DNA of 64,000 nt from Bailinhaonella thermotolerans (GTDB lineage: Bacteria; Actinomycetota; Actinomycetes; Streptosporangiales; Streptosporangiaceae). The position numbers and the translations under genes were made by a program. Positions within the stretch are counted from its first letter, which is position 1. Every line of letters begins with the position of its first letter. Shown here piece by piece: positions 1 to 7,714 of the stretch. The notes below the pieces were generated by a model. The model did not search any database and was not told the origin of the DNA. It saw only the letters and a program-made list of their open reading frames with translations. The stretch is from assembly GCF_003594875.1 (NCBI RefSeq), contig NZ_QZEY01000016.1, forward strand, positions 1 to 64,000, given 5' to 3'.

Positions 1-112
1 CGGAGAACCACTCGCCGAACTTGGAGCCGCCGTCGGCCTTCTCGGTGTACCCGAGCTGGGTCTCCAGCAGCTTGAGCATGGTCTGGGGCTGGTAGTCAGT
101 GGTGTAAGTCAT
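1..112 (-). CDS. Probable CHAP-type peptidoglycan hydrolase, N-terminal fragment
   Basis: Only the first 37 codons lie in the window; the gene runs off the left edge. Translation starts at the ATG whose complement is at 110-112. The fragment reads through LLETQLGY, then a short linker and FGEWF. This resembles the opening of CHAP-domain amidases, which begin with a helix, a GYxE turn and an FGxWY-type motif ahead of the catalytic Cys. No signal peptide is visible in these residues, which is common in this family subgroup. The catalytic Cys/His are outside the window, so the assignment is tentative. A TATACA-like -10 on the minus strand near 375-381 would give a long untranslated leader of roughly 250 bases. 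Confidence 0.5.
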   Translation of the reverse strand, partial: MTYTTDYQPQTMLKLLETQLGYTEKADGGSKFGEWFS

Positions 113-665
113 GGTGAAGGGGGAGCGCTACGCAGAGTCACTGGGGTCGGCCGTGCCGCTCTTCACGGCCGGGACGCTGCGGCGCCGGGTAGGGAACCTG
201 GCGTCGAACACCCGCGACGCAGCCCCACGAGAGGGCATGCGGAACCAGGCCGGAAGGGCCAGGAGGGGTGTGGCGGTGCCAGAGAACAGATCGGCGGGCA
301 TCTCGCGGGCTGTGCCTCACGCGAGAGGGGGGCCGCCGGGTCAGTCACACGGCCGTCATGACCGGGTGTCTGGTATGTATAACCATCACGCTGTCCGGGA
401 CATTCCATCCGATTTGCCCCGGATTGACCGGCCACCCAACGCGGTCACCTGCGCGGCGACCGGTCATGACCGTCACATGACGTGATGCGGGATGTAACGC
501 GCGGGGGCGGGGTGTAATTCCATGGCTGAGCCGGGGGTCGAGGGTCGGAGTGGTTCTGTGACTACGCTCAGTTACTACCCGTGGGTAGCTTCGGTGAAAC
601 GCCGGTAAGCGCGGGTCTGCCGGCGTTGCGCCAGGTTGGGGCCCGGTTGGGGCGATCCTGTCCCG
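113..665. other. Intergenic region upstream of the CHAP-type gene; no gene seen
   Basis: No reading frame here has convincing actinobacterial codon usage or a recognisable product. The segment between about 113 and 380 would be the leader of the gene at 1-112. It can fold locally: GGCCGTG at 157-163 faces CACGGCC-like sequence on the transcribed strand. A perfect palindrome GGTCATGACC lies at 462-471 and a related half-site at 355-365. I looked for ydaO (c-di-AMP) riboswitch landmarks, which often precede cell-wall hydrolases, and did not find them. Confidence 0.4.
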
Positions 666-1268
666 TTACGGCGCGAGGATGCCCTTGGCGACGGCCTGCT
701 CCACCAGTTCCGTGGCGTACGCGCCCAGGGTCTCCGACCCCTCGGCGATGAGGGCGACGTTGCGGAGGACCTGGGCCGAGTTGATCTGGTGGCGGGCCCA
801 GGTGCCGCCCTCGGTGTGGAAGTTGGCGAGCAGCGGGTTGAGGCGGTCCAGTGCGCGGGCGAACCTGGCCTCCGGCGTGCGCCGTTCCTCGAACTCGTCC
901 CACAGGGCGCGCAGTCGCGCGGTCTGGTCCTCCGGGAGCAGCCCGAAGATGCGGTCCGCCGCCGCGCGCTCGCGTTCGGCCTGGTCCGCCACGGCCGCCG
1001 TGTCGTAGATGAAGGTGTCGCCGGCGTCGATCTCCACGAGGTCGTGGATGAGCAGCATCGCGATGACCTTGTCCAGGTCCGTCCCCGGTGGCGCGTGCTC
1101 GCCCAGTACGAGCGCCATCATCCCCAGATGCCAGGAGTGCTCGGCGTCGTTCTCGCGCCGGGACCCGTCGACCAGCGTGTTCCGCCGGAGGATTCGCTTG
1201 AGCTTGTCGATCTCCAGCGTGAACTCGATCTGGGATCGCAGGCGTTCGTGAGTCGGCGCGGTCGTCAC
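666..1268 (-). CDS. HD-domain phosphohydrolase (YfbR/HD_3-like)
   Basis: About 200 residues. Metal-binding residues of the HD superfamily are visible: ENDAEHSWH (His44, His47), then [13 protein letters not shown] carrying the HD dyad at about 75-76, and a later Asp in DRLNP. This arrangement fits the small nucleotidase/pyrophosphohydrolase group to which YfbR (5'-deoxynucleotidase) belongs; the substrate cannot be read from sequence. The frame is open to an ATG at 1295, but a TAAGGT hexamer stands exactly 7 bases before the GTG at 1268. This is the leaderless spacing seen at several other genes here, so I prefer that start. The gene diverges from the ClpX-zinc-finger gene; a double palindrome lies between them. 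Confidence 0.8.
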   Translation of the reverse strand: MTTAPTHERLRSQIEFTLEIDKLKRILRRNTLVDGSRRENDAEHSWHLGMMALVLGEHAPPGTDLDKVIAMLLIHDLVEIDAGDTFIYDTAAVADQAERERAAADRIFGLLPEDQTARLRALWDEFEERRTPEARFARALDRLNPLLANFHTEGGTWARHQINSAQVLRNVALIAEGSETLGAYATELVEQAVAKGILAP

Positions 1269-1275
1269 TCGCCCC

Positions 1276-1281
1276 ACCTTA
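1276..1281 (-). promoter_or_regulatory. Candidate leaderless -10 element (TAAGGT) for the HD gene
   Basis: On the minus strand TAAGGT is followed by 7 bases and then the GTG start at 1268. This would place the transcription start at or next to the start codon. No clear -35 hexamer is seen. Confidence 0.45.
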
Positions 1282-1350
1282 TCCCTCGTGATCATCTCGT
1301 GCCGAGCCTACCCGCCCCCATCCCTGCCACCTTGCCGCGAATTGGGTCTT

Positions 1351-1393
1351 GTCAGGGTGATCCTGACGTCACTACCGTCAGGATCACCCTGAC
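1351..1393. promoter_or_regulatory. Double palindromic operator between divergent genes
   Basis: Two 17-bp arms, GTCAGGGTGATCCTGAC (1351-1367) and GTCAGGATCACCCTGAC (1377-1393), are perfect reverse complements of one another across a 9-base spacer. Each arm is also itself a dyad, GTCAGG-N5-CCTGAC. The unit can therefore be read as two tandem operators with centres 26 bp apart, or as one 43-bp inverted repeat. It lies 25 bp upstream of the ClpX-zinc-finger/HTH gene and about 83 bp upstream of the HD gene. I do not recognise the motif as a known actinobacterial operator. Confidence 0.7.
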
Positions 1394-1418
1394 AGCAAGA
1401 GGAGTGAAAGGAGAGGTG

Positions 1419-1793
1419 ATGGAAGCCGAGATCATCGAGACGACGGCCACCCGCCACTGCTCGTTCTGCGCCAAGGCGAGCACCGAGGTCGCCAAGGTGA
1501 TCGCCGGAGCGGGGGTCTACATCTGCGACGAGTGCGTCGCGCTGTGCAACGCGATCCTCGCGTCGCCGCCCCCCGAGCCCGGCACCCCCCGGATTCCGGC
1601 CCCCGACGTCATGTCGGACGAGGAGATCCTGGCCTTCATCCCCCGCATCGCCGTCACCGGCCTGCAGGTCGAGCGCAGCCTGCACGAGTGGGTGACCGTC
1701 CTGCGCGACCGCGGGGTCACCTGGGAGCGGATCGGGGCCGCCCTCGGCATCACCCGGCAGTCCGCCTGGGAGCGGTTCTCCGCCCCCGCCTGA
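1419..1793 (+). CDS. ClpX-type C4 zinc-finger protein with C-terminal HTH-like segment
   Basis: 124 residues. The N-terminus holds a ClpX-type C4 zinc finger: Cys14-x2-Cys17, then Cys36-x2-Cys39 in [10 protein letters not shown]. After a Pro-rich linker (about 50-65), the last 30 residues ([20 protein letters not shown]) look like a helix-turn-helix with a recognition helix. There is no AAA+ ATPase domain, so this is not ClpX. In ClpX the finger dimerises and binds adaptors or substrates; here it more likely serves for dimerisation of a small DNA-binding protein (inference). The ATG at 1419 follows an AAAGGAG ribosome-binding site at 1407-1413. The palindromes just upstream make autoregulation plausible. 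Confidence 0.75.
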   Translation: MEAEIIETTATRHCSFCAKASTEVAKVIAGAGVYICDECVALCNAILASPPPEPGTPRIPAPDVMSDEEILAFIPRIAVTGLQVERSLHEWVTVLRDRGVTWERIGAALGITRQSAWERFSAPA

Positions 1794-1802
1794 CCAGCGC
1801 GG

Positions 1803-3974
1803 TCAGGCCGGGGTGACGGTCACGGGGACGCCGTTGAAGACGGCGTTGCCGGACACCGCGTCGATGATCGTCTCGTCCGTGAGGATGTTGGCGCTCACCC
1901 CCGCGTTGGCCGAGGCGATCCGCTGGGACGGCTCCTCGTGGCCCCACCCGTGCGGAAGGCTCACCACCCCGGGCATGATCGAGTCCGTCGTCTCCACGTC
2001 GGCCAGGACCGAGCCGGCCGCCGACTTGACCAGCGCCCTCCCGTCGAGGCCCAGCCGGCGGGCGTCGGCCGGGTTGATCTGCAGCGTGCAGCGGTTGGTG
2101 CCGCCCACCAGGGGCGCCAGGTTGTGCATCCAGCTGTTGTTGGAGCGCAGGTGGCGGCGGCCGATCAGGACCAGGCCGGGGGCCGTCCCGGACAGCTCCG
2201 CCCGCAGCCGGGGCACGTCGGCGGCGATCTCCGGGGGCACGAGTTCCACGACCCCGCTCGCCGTACGCAGGACGTCCGGCAGGCGCGGCTGGAGGGGGCC
2301 GAGGTCCAGGCCGTGCGGGGCCTCGCGCAGGCGGTCCAGGTTCAGGCCGCCGGGCTCCGTCCACGAGCCTCGGTGGCCGAGCCGGAGCATCATGTCCAGC
2401 CGGAGCTCCGCCCCGGTCTCACCGGTCAGCTCGGCGCGCAGCGACGCCACGTCGCGGCCCTCGACCGGGGAGCCGGGCGTCTCCACGGCCTTGCGCAGCG
2501 TCTGGTCGATGATCAGCTCGTCCAGGAGCGCCGGGTCGCCCTCCTGACCGGCGGCGATCATGGCCAGCCGCGCCAGGATCTCCGACTCGGCCGGGCGGCC
2601 GGGCTCCAGCGGGAACACCGGCGGGGAGTACCGCACGTAGTCGCGGACCGCGAACCCCAGCAACGCGAAGTCGTAGTGCGGGCTCTGCGTCACGCGCGGC
2701 GGCGGGAGGATCACGTGCGCGTGCCGCGTGGTCTCGTTGACGTACGGGTCCACGCTGACCATGAAGTCCAGCCCGGCCAGCGCCCGCGCCACCCGGGGCC
2801 CGTTCGGCGCGGACAGCGCGGGGTTGCCCGCCACGGTGATCAGCGCGCGGACCTGACCCTCGCCCGGCGTCTCGATCTCGTCGGCCAGGGTCGCCACCGG
2901 CAGCTCCCCGTTGACCTCCGGGAGTCCCCGCACCCGGCTACGCCACCGCCCGATCCGGTACGGCTTGCGCCGCAGGTACGCCGGCCGGTGCGCCGGATAG
3001 GGGAACATCGCCCCGCCGGGCCTGTCGAGGTTGCCGGTGAGCACGTTGAGCACGTCCACCAGCCAGTTCGCCAGCGTGCCGAAGCGCGCCGTGCAGGTGC
3101 CGATGCGGCCGTACACCGCGGCGGAGGGCGCGGCGGCCAGCTCGCGCGCCAGCCGTACGACGGTGTCGGCGGGCACGCCGGACGCCGCGGCCACCGCGGA
3201 CGGGGTGAACGGCTCCAGCAGCTCGCGCAGCGCGGACAGGTCGCCGACCGGGACCGACACCCGCGTCAGGTCCTCGGCGAGGAGCGTGCGCGCGATCCCG
3301 GCGAGCAGCGCGGCGTCCATGCCGGGGCGGATGGGCACGTGCTCGTCGCCCAGCTCGGCCGTGCGCGTGCGGCGCGGGTCCACGACGACGAGCCGCCCGC
3401 CGCGTGCGCGCAGGCGGCGGAGCCGGCCGGGGAAGTCGGGCGCGGTGCACAGGGAGCCGTTGGACTCCAGCGGGTTCGCGCCCAGCATGAGCAGGTAGGA
3501 CGTGCGGTCGAGGTCGGGCACCGGGATCGCCATGGGGTCGCCGAACATCAGCCCGGCGGACACGTGCTTGGGCATCTGGTCGGCGGTGCTCGCGGAGAAC
3601 ACGTTGCGCGTGCCCAGGCTCTTGATCAGCGGCGTGAGGTAGAGCGCCCCGGCGATCGTGTGCGCGGACGGGTTGCCCAGGTAGATCCCGAGGGAGGCGC
3701 GGTCCACCCCGCGCAGCCCCTCCGCGGCGACGGCGAACGCCTCCTCCCACGACACCGGCTCGAAGCCGCCGGCCCGCCGTACCAGCGGGGCGGTCAGCCG
3801 GTCGGGGTCGGAGTCGAGGCGGCCCAGGGAGGCGCCCTTCGGGCAGATGAAGCCCTGGCTGAAGGGGTCGTCCGCGTCGCCGCGCACGCCGGTCACCCGG
3901 TCCCCGTCGATCGTCAGCTTCAGGCCGCAGACCGCCTCGCACAGCGGGCACGTGCGGTACGCCGTCGTCGTCAT
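1803..3974 (-). CDS. Molybdopterin-dependent oxidoreductase (formate dehydrogenase/nitrate reductase family)
   Basis: 723 residues. The N-terminal [4Fe-4S] site is clear: Cys9-x2-Cys12-x3-Cys16 and Cys44 in GFICPKG. A molybdopterin oxidoreductase core follows, and a C-terminal molybdopterin-dinucleotide-binding domain includes IGRRHLRSNNSWMHN and LQINPADARRLGL. This is the cytoplasmic type without a Tat signal. The molybdenum-ligand region near 130-140 reads NVFSASTADQMPKH, with no selenocysteine or obvious cysteine there, so the substrate is open. An AGGAG sits 6 bases before the ATG at 3974; a longer upstream extension of the frame has shadow-like codon use. No dedicated electron-transfer partner is adjacent; the divergent flavin disulfide reductase is the nearest redox gene. 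Confidence 0.85.
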   Translation of the reverse strand: MTTTAYRTCPLCEAVCGLKLTIDGDRVTGVRGDADDPFSQGFICPKGASLGRLDSDPDRLTAPLVRRAGGFEPVSWEEAFAVAAEGLRGVDRASLGIYLGNPSAHTIAGALYLTPLIKSLGTRNVFSASTADQMPKHVSAGLMFGDPMAIPVPDLDRTSYLLMLGANPLESNGSLCTAPDFPGRLRRLRARGGRLVVVDPRRTRTAELGDEHVPIRPGMDAALLAGIARTLLAEDLTRVSVPVGDLSALRELLEPFTPSAVAAASGVPADTVVRLARELAAAPSAAVYGRIGTCTARFGTLANWLVDVLNVLTGNLDRPGGAMFPYPAHRPAYLRRKPYRIGRWRSRVRGLPEVNGELPVATLADEIETPGEGQVRALITVAGNPALSAPNGPRVARALAGLDFMVSVDPYVNETTRHAHVILPPPRVTQSPHYDFALLGFAVRDYVRYSPPVFPLEPGRPAESEILARLAMIAAGQEGDPALLDELIIDQTLRKAVETPGSPVEGRDVASLRAELTGETGAELRLDMMLRLGHRGSWTEPGGLNLDRLREAPHGLDLGPLQPRLPDVLRTASGVVELVPPEIAADVPRLRAELSGTAPGLVLIGRRHLRSNNSWMHNLAPLVGGTNRCTLQINPADARRLGLDGRALVKSAAGSVLADVETTDSIMPGVVSLPHGWGHEEPSQRIASANAGVSANILTDETIIDAVSGNAVFNGVPVTVTPA

Positions 3975-4058
3975 CCGGCACTCCTGGGTTCGTCGGATAG
4001 ACCCATCTTGCCGGTCCCGCCCCCGCATGTGAACCCTTGCGGTGAACCGTCCGGATCC

Positions 4059-4131
4059 GGTACGGCGGGGCCGCCGCCCCACCCGGGCGGCAGGGGTACG
4101 GCGGGGCCGCCGCTCCCGCGCGGGCGGCAGG
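4059..4131. repeat. Two 36-37-bp direct repeats between divergent redox genes
   Basis: GGTACGGCGGGGCCGCCGC begins a 36-bp unit at 4059-4094 that recurs almost exactly at 4095-4131 with a one-base insertion. Part of a third copy (GGGCCGCCGCC) follows near 4156. The repeats sit in the 225-bp gap between the molybdopterin oxidoreductase and CoADR-like genes. They could be a promoter duplication or plain slippage in GC-rich DNA. Confidence 0.6.
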
Positions 4132-4199
4132 GCCTGCGCTCCCACCGGATGACAGGGCCGCCGCCCTCATGTGATCGGCCGGAGGGGCAGTATGGGCGT

Positions 4200-5582
4200 A
4201 TGTCCCGAGAGCGGTTGATCGTCATCGGTGGCGACGCGGGCGGCATGAGCGCCGCCTCCCAGGCCCGTCGCCGCCGCGGTTCCGACGACCTGGAGATCAT
4301 CGCGGTCGAGCGCGGCGCCCACACCTCCTACTCGGCCTGCGGCCTGCCGTACCTCGTGGGAGGGGCCGTCAAGGCGGCCGAGGACCTGGTCGCGCGCACG
4401 CCCCAGGAGTTCGAGCGCGACCACGACATCCGCGTGTGGCTCTGGCACGAGGCGACCGAGATCGACGTGGACAAACGCGTGGTCCGCGTCCGGGACCTGG
4501 CCGGCGGGACCGAGCGCGTCGAGCCGTACGACCACCTGATGATCGCGACCGGCGCGGAGCCCGTGCGGCCCGACCTGCCCGGCGCGGACGCGGCGGGGAT
4601 CTTCGGCGTCCAGACGCTCGACGACGGCATCGTGCTCGACTCCTACATCGGCGAGACCAAGCCCCGCCGCGCGGTCGTCGTCGGCGGCGGGTACATCGGC
4701 CTGGAGATGGCCGAGGCCATGGTCGAGCGCGGCATCGCGGTGACCCTGGTCGAGGCGTCGCCGCAGCCGATGGACAAGGGCCTGGACCCCGACATGGGCG
4801 CGCTGGTCGCCGAGGCCATCGAGCGGATCGGCGTCGAGCTGCGCAGCGGCGAGCGGGTGACCGCGTTCGAGGCCGGCGACGACGGCGTGGTCCGCGCGGT
4901 CGTCACCGACCGCTCCCGCTACCCCGCCGACCTGGTCGTGCTGGGCCTGGGCGTACGGCCACGGGCCCGCCTCGCCCGGGAGGCCGGGATCGCGGTCGGG
5001 GAGTCCGGCGGCATCGTCGTGGACCGGCGCATGCGCACGTCGGCGGAGGGTGTCTGGGCGGCTGGGGACGTGGTGGAGAGCGTCCACCGGATCTCCGGGC
5101 TCCCGGTCAACATCGCCCTCGGCACGCACGCCAACAAGCAGGGACGGGTCGCGGGGATCAACATCGGCGGCGGATACGCCACCTTCCCCGGGGTCATCGG
5201 CACCGCCGTCACCAAGATCTGCGGGATCCAGGTCGCGCGCACCGGCCTGTCCAGCAGGGAGGCGGCGCGGGCCGGGTTCGAGATCGTGACGGCGGCGGTG
5301 AAGTCCACGACGCGCGCGGGCTACTACCCGGGCGCGACCTGGATGACCACGAAGATCATCGCGGAGCGCCGGTCCGGGCGGCTGCTCGGGGCGCAGATCG
5401 TCGGGGAGGAGGGCGCGGCCAAGCGCGTCGACGTGCTCGCCGTGGCCGCCTGGAACGGCATGACGGTGGAGGAGATGACCGGCCTCGACCTCGGCTACGC
5501 CCCGCCGTACTCCCCTGTCTGGGACCCGGTGCTCATCGCCGCCCGCAAGGCCGCCGAGCAGGTCGCCGCCGCCGACGGATGA
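4200..5582 (+). CDS. FAD-dependent pyridine nucleotide-disulfide oxidoreductase, CoA-disulfide reductase-like
   Basis: 460 residues. The N-terminal Rossmann motif is GGDAGGMSAA (10-19). The single redox cysteine of the CoADR/NADH-oxidase group lies in SYSACGLPY (Cys47), so this is not the CxxxxC glutathione-reductase type. A second, NAD(P)-binding, motif is VVVGGGYIGLEMAE near 160, and the FAD motif GVWAAGDVVE is near 285. A C-terminal dimerisation domain follows. Likely roles are reduction of CoA or polysulfide disulfides, or NAD(P)H oxidation. The start chosen is the ATG at 4200; CAGTAT lies 6 bases before it and GGAGGGG 12 bases before it, so both leaderless and leadered initiation are possible. 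The upstream frame stays open for 750 codons but is antisense to the molybdopterin gene and is not real. Confidence 0.85.
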   Translation: MSRERLIVIGGDAGGMSAASQARRRRGSDDLEIIAVERGAHTSYSACGLPYLVGGAVKAAEDLVARTPQEFERDHDIRVWLWHEATEIDVDKRVVRVRDLAGGTERVEPYDHLMIATGAEPVRPDLPGADAAGIFGVQTLDDGIVLDSYIGETKPRRAVVVGGGYIGLEMAEAMVERGIAVTLVEASPQPMDKGLDPDMGALVAEAIERIGVELRSGERVTAFEAGDDGVVRAVVTDRSRYPADLVVLGLGVRPRARLAREAGIAVGESGGIVVDRRMRTSAEGVWAAGDVVESVHRISGLPVNIALGTHANKQGRVAGINIGGGYATFPGVIGTAVTKICGIQVARTGLSSREAARAGFEIVTAAVKSTTRAGYYPGATWMTTKIIAERRSGRLLGAQIVGEEGAAKRVDVLAVAAWNGMTVEEMTGLDLGYAPPYSPVWDPVLIAARKAAEQVAAADG

Positions 5583-5889
5583 CCGATCGCGGGGCGGCGC
5601 CCCGCTCACGTCGTGCGGCTCGCCGCCCCGCCCGGCCGTGCCCGCGCGGGCGCCCCGCTCCGCCGTACGGCGTGAGCGGCGGCGTCCCTCGCGCCGGCCG
5701 CGCGGCTCGCCTCCGCGAAGGGTGCGGGGGATCGCGCGGCCGGCGCGAGTCCGGGCTGGTCCGGAATCGGCGTCCGTCCCTGGCGCGGGACCGTCGGTCC
5801 GCGGCGCGGGACGGGGCCGGGTCGCCGTCAGGCCGTGGTCGGCTCGTGGTCGGCTCGTGGCCGCTCGTGGTCCTTGTGATGGCTCGTGG
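5583..5889. other. Intergenic region with short repeats; no gene seen
   Basis: This gap of 307 bp separates the convergent CoADR-like gene and the small gene at 5890. It carries CCGTACGG near 5659 and an 11-bp tandem repeat CGTGGTCGGCT at 5834-5855 with degenerate further copies to about 5896. No promoter or coding signal is convincing. Confidence 0.4.
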
Positions 5890-6141
5890 TCAGCTCGGCG
5901 TCCTGTCCAGGAGCGTCGTGGCCCAGCGGTCGAGGTAGGGGCCGAGGTGGTCGGCGTCCACGTGCATCAGGTCGAACTCGGGATCGTGGTAGCGGCGCGC
6001 GCCGAATCCGGTCCGCGTCACATCCCAGCCGTACGCCCGGGCGCACTCGTCGGCCCGGCCGCAGAGTCTGCGGTCGGCGCGGTCGAGCAGGTCCCCGATG
6101 ATCTTCTTGACCCAGGCGTGCCCCCTGCCGGCGTAGAACAA
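5890..6141 (-). CDS. Small uncharacterised protein downstream of the anti-sigma-like ATPase
   Basis: 83 residues, or 86 if the in-frame GTG at 6150 is used. I chose the TTG at 6141 because AAAGGAG lies 8 bases before it, whereas the GTG abuts that site. The product (LFYAGRGHAWVKKIIGD, then DRRLCGRADECARAYGWDV) is soluble and has two Cys residues in CGRADEC. Its codon use is that of a real gene, although the alternative frames are also open. It follows the ATPase gene on the same strand with a gap of about 41 bases, so the two are probably cotranscribed. I do not recognise the family. Confidence 0.5.
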   Translation of the reverse strand: MFYAGRGHAWVKKIIGDLLDRADRRLCGRADECARAYGWDVTRTGFGARRYHDPEFDLMHVDADHLGPYLDRWATTLLDRTPS

Positions 6142-6182
6142 CGGACACACTCCTTTCCCTGCGGGGGTCACCCGCGGAAGGT

Positions 6183-6632
6183 TCAGCCGGTCGGCCTCCC
6201 CGTGTCGAGCTCGAACCACGTGGTGGTCCCGTTGCCGCCGGCGCGGAATCCCCATCGCGCCGCCAGGAGCCGGACGATCAGCAGGCCCCGTCCCGCTTCG
6301 GCGAGCTCCTCCTGGCGGCGTGGTACGGCGGGGCGGCCGGACTCGCGCGGGCCCTCGTCCTCGACCTCCACGCGGATCCCGGTGTCGGCCGGACGGACGC
6401 TGACGCGCACCTGCCCGCCACGCCCCGATTCGGTGTGGACGATCGCGTTGGTCATGATCTCGCTGACCAGGAGTTCGGCCACGTCGTGCAGAGCGGGGTC
6501 CTCGATGGCCCGGAGCAGGAACGCGCGCGCCGCCGAGACCTGGTCCGGCGTTCCCGGGAGCGTGACGCTGGTGTCCTGGGAGAACCTCGCCGTGGTGGTG
6601 ATCGCTCCGTGGCTCCGCGTCACATCCATCAT
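6183..6632 (-). CDS. Anti-sigma-factor-like ATP-binding protein (HATPase_c_2)
   Basis: 149 residues, a lone GHKL ATPase domain of the RsbW/SpoIIAB class without histidine-kinase DHp or transmembrane parts. The N-box is ELLVSEIMTNAIVHTES (about 60-76), the G1-like box VEDEGP is near 108, and the G2 box AGRGLLIVRLLA is near 127. Proteins of this class in actinobacteria occur beside WhiJ/AbaA-type XRE regulators and DUF397 proteins. Here the XRE gene starts 192 bp away on the opposite strand. Kinase or anti-sigma activity on a partner is inferred from family membership only. Confidence 0.8.
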   Translation of the reverse strand: MMDVTRSHGAITTTARFSQDTSVTLPGTPDQVSAARAFLLRAIEDPALHDVAELLVSEIMTNAIVHTESGRGGQVRVSVRPADTGIRVEVEDEGPRESGRPAVPRRQEELAEAGRGLLIVRLLAARWGFRAGGNGTTTWFELDTGRPTG

Positions 6633-6824
6633 GCGTACTCCGTGCCAAGATCGGACCCTTTAGTTCTCATGGTCCAATATTGGGTGTACCGCTGCAAGTT
6701 TCAGTGGTTCGTTCGCGGGAAATTTTGTTAGTACTCTCACCGCATGCCTCTGTCACCATTACGAGAGGTTGCGGCACACTAGACGCGGGAACTTCTCATG
6801 GTCACTTGGGAAGGGAGTCGGTCG
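6633..6824. promoter_or_regulatory. AT-rich divergent promoter region of the WhiJ-like module
   Basis: This is markedly richer in A/T than its surroundings (for example TTTTGTTAGTACTCTC around 6723-6738 and CCAATATTGGGTGTA around 6674). It separates the ATPase gene from the XRE gene. CCAATATTGG at 6674-6683 is a perfect 10-bp palindrome and a candidate regulator-binding site. Confidence 0.45.
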
Positions 6825-7691
6825 GTGGCCGACCAAGCCAGTCCGACCGTCCGTCGACGCAGGCTCGCAGCCGAGCTGCGTCGTCTCCGCGAGCAGGCGG
6901 GCCACACCGTTCACGACGTCGCCAACGTCGCGGGACTGAATCTATCGGCTTCCAAGGTCAGCAGAATCGAAAACGCACGAACCGCCCCCAAGTTAGAGGA
7001 CGTCGAAGGACTCCTTCGTCTCTACGGGGTGGGCGAAGGCGAGCGGGAGATCCTGCTGCGACTCGCCAGAGAGGCGGGGCAGCGCGGGTGGTGGGAGACC
7101 TACTCCGACGTCCTGCTGCCCGAATACGCCACTTTCATAGGTTTAGAGGTGGAGGCACGGTCGGCCCGGAACTGGGAACCCGTGGTCGTGCCGGGGCTGC
7201 TGCAGACGGAGGACTACGCCAGACACGTGATCCGTGGCTGGCAGTCGGTGATGCCCTTTCCTCCGGCGCAGGTCGAGCGGCGCATCGAACTCCGGATGAA
7301 ACGTCAAGAAGTGATCAACAGGCGGGATCGGCCGCTGGTGCTGAGTGTCGTGATGGACGAGTCGACGCTGCTGAGGAGGTTCGGCGACGCGTCCATCATG
7401 CGAAAACAGCTCCACCATCTGGTCGAGTCCGCCCAGCGGCCCAACATCACGCTGCGGATCCTGCCGTTGAACGGCCAGCATCCGTTCGTGGGTCCGGCCT
7501 TCGTGCTTTTTGACTTTCCAGTGGAAAAAGATCACGACATAGCTTATATCGAACACCTGAGCAGCGCAATATATGTTGAGCAGGATTCCGAGGTATATGA
7601 ATATTCGCGATCTTTCGAGCGCCTGGCGGCCGAATCGCTGTCAGAGGAGGAGTCCCTATTGGTGATCGAGCAAAGGGCTCGGTCTTTCTAG
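6825..7691 (+). CDS. XRE-family regulator with DUF5753 domain (WhiJ/AbaA-like)
   Basis: 288 residues. The N-terminal HTH runs from RRLAAELRRLREQAGHTVHDVA to SKVSRIENART (about 10-60). A DUF5753 domain follows, with the family landmarks PGLLQTEDYAR and RQEVINRR, the strand VVMDESTLLRRFG, and ILPLNGQHPFVGPAFVLFDFP. GTG at 6825 has AGGGAG 7 bases upstream and is preferred over the in-frame ATG at 6798. Two leucine codons are TTA (6993-6995 and 7143-7145), so expression probably depends on the bldA tRNA. The 3' third is unusually A/T-rich for this window. DUF397 follows 23 bp downstream, the standard partner of these regulators in development and secondary metabolism. Confidence 0.85.
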   Translation: MADQASPTVRRRRLAAELRRLREQAGHTVHDVANVAGLNLSASKVSRIENARTAPKLEDVEGLLRLYGVGEGEREILLRLAREAGQRGWWETYSDVLLPEYATFIGLEVEARSARNWEPVVVPGLLQTEDYARHVIRGWQSVMPFPPAQVERRIELRMKRQEVINRRDRPLVLSVVMDESTLLRRFGDASIMRKQLHHLVESAQRPNITLRILPLNGQHPFVGPAFVLFDFPVEKDHDIAYIEHLSSAIYVEQDSEVYEYSRSFERLAAESLSEEESLLVIEQRARSF

Positions 7692-7714
7692 AAAGAAAAA
7701 CAGGGACTGAGATC

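Noticed and set aside
113-420. ydaO (c-di-AMP) riboswitch before the cell-wall hydrolase gene
   Set aside because: Neither the GACAGCUAAC-type nor other conserved segments could be found on the minus strand.
1419-1793. Truncated clpX
   Set aside because: The sequence after the finger is not AAA+ and ends in an HTH-like helix; there is no sign of a broken ATPase.
1938-4199. Very long plus-strand frame running into the CoADR-like gene
   Set aside because: It is antisense to the molybdopterin oxidoreductase, Arg/Gly/Gln-rich and shows no domain until the true start at 4200. High GC removes stop codons.
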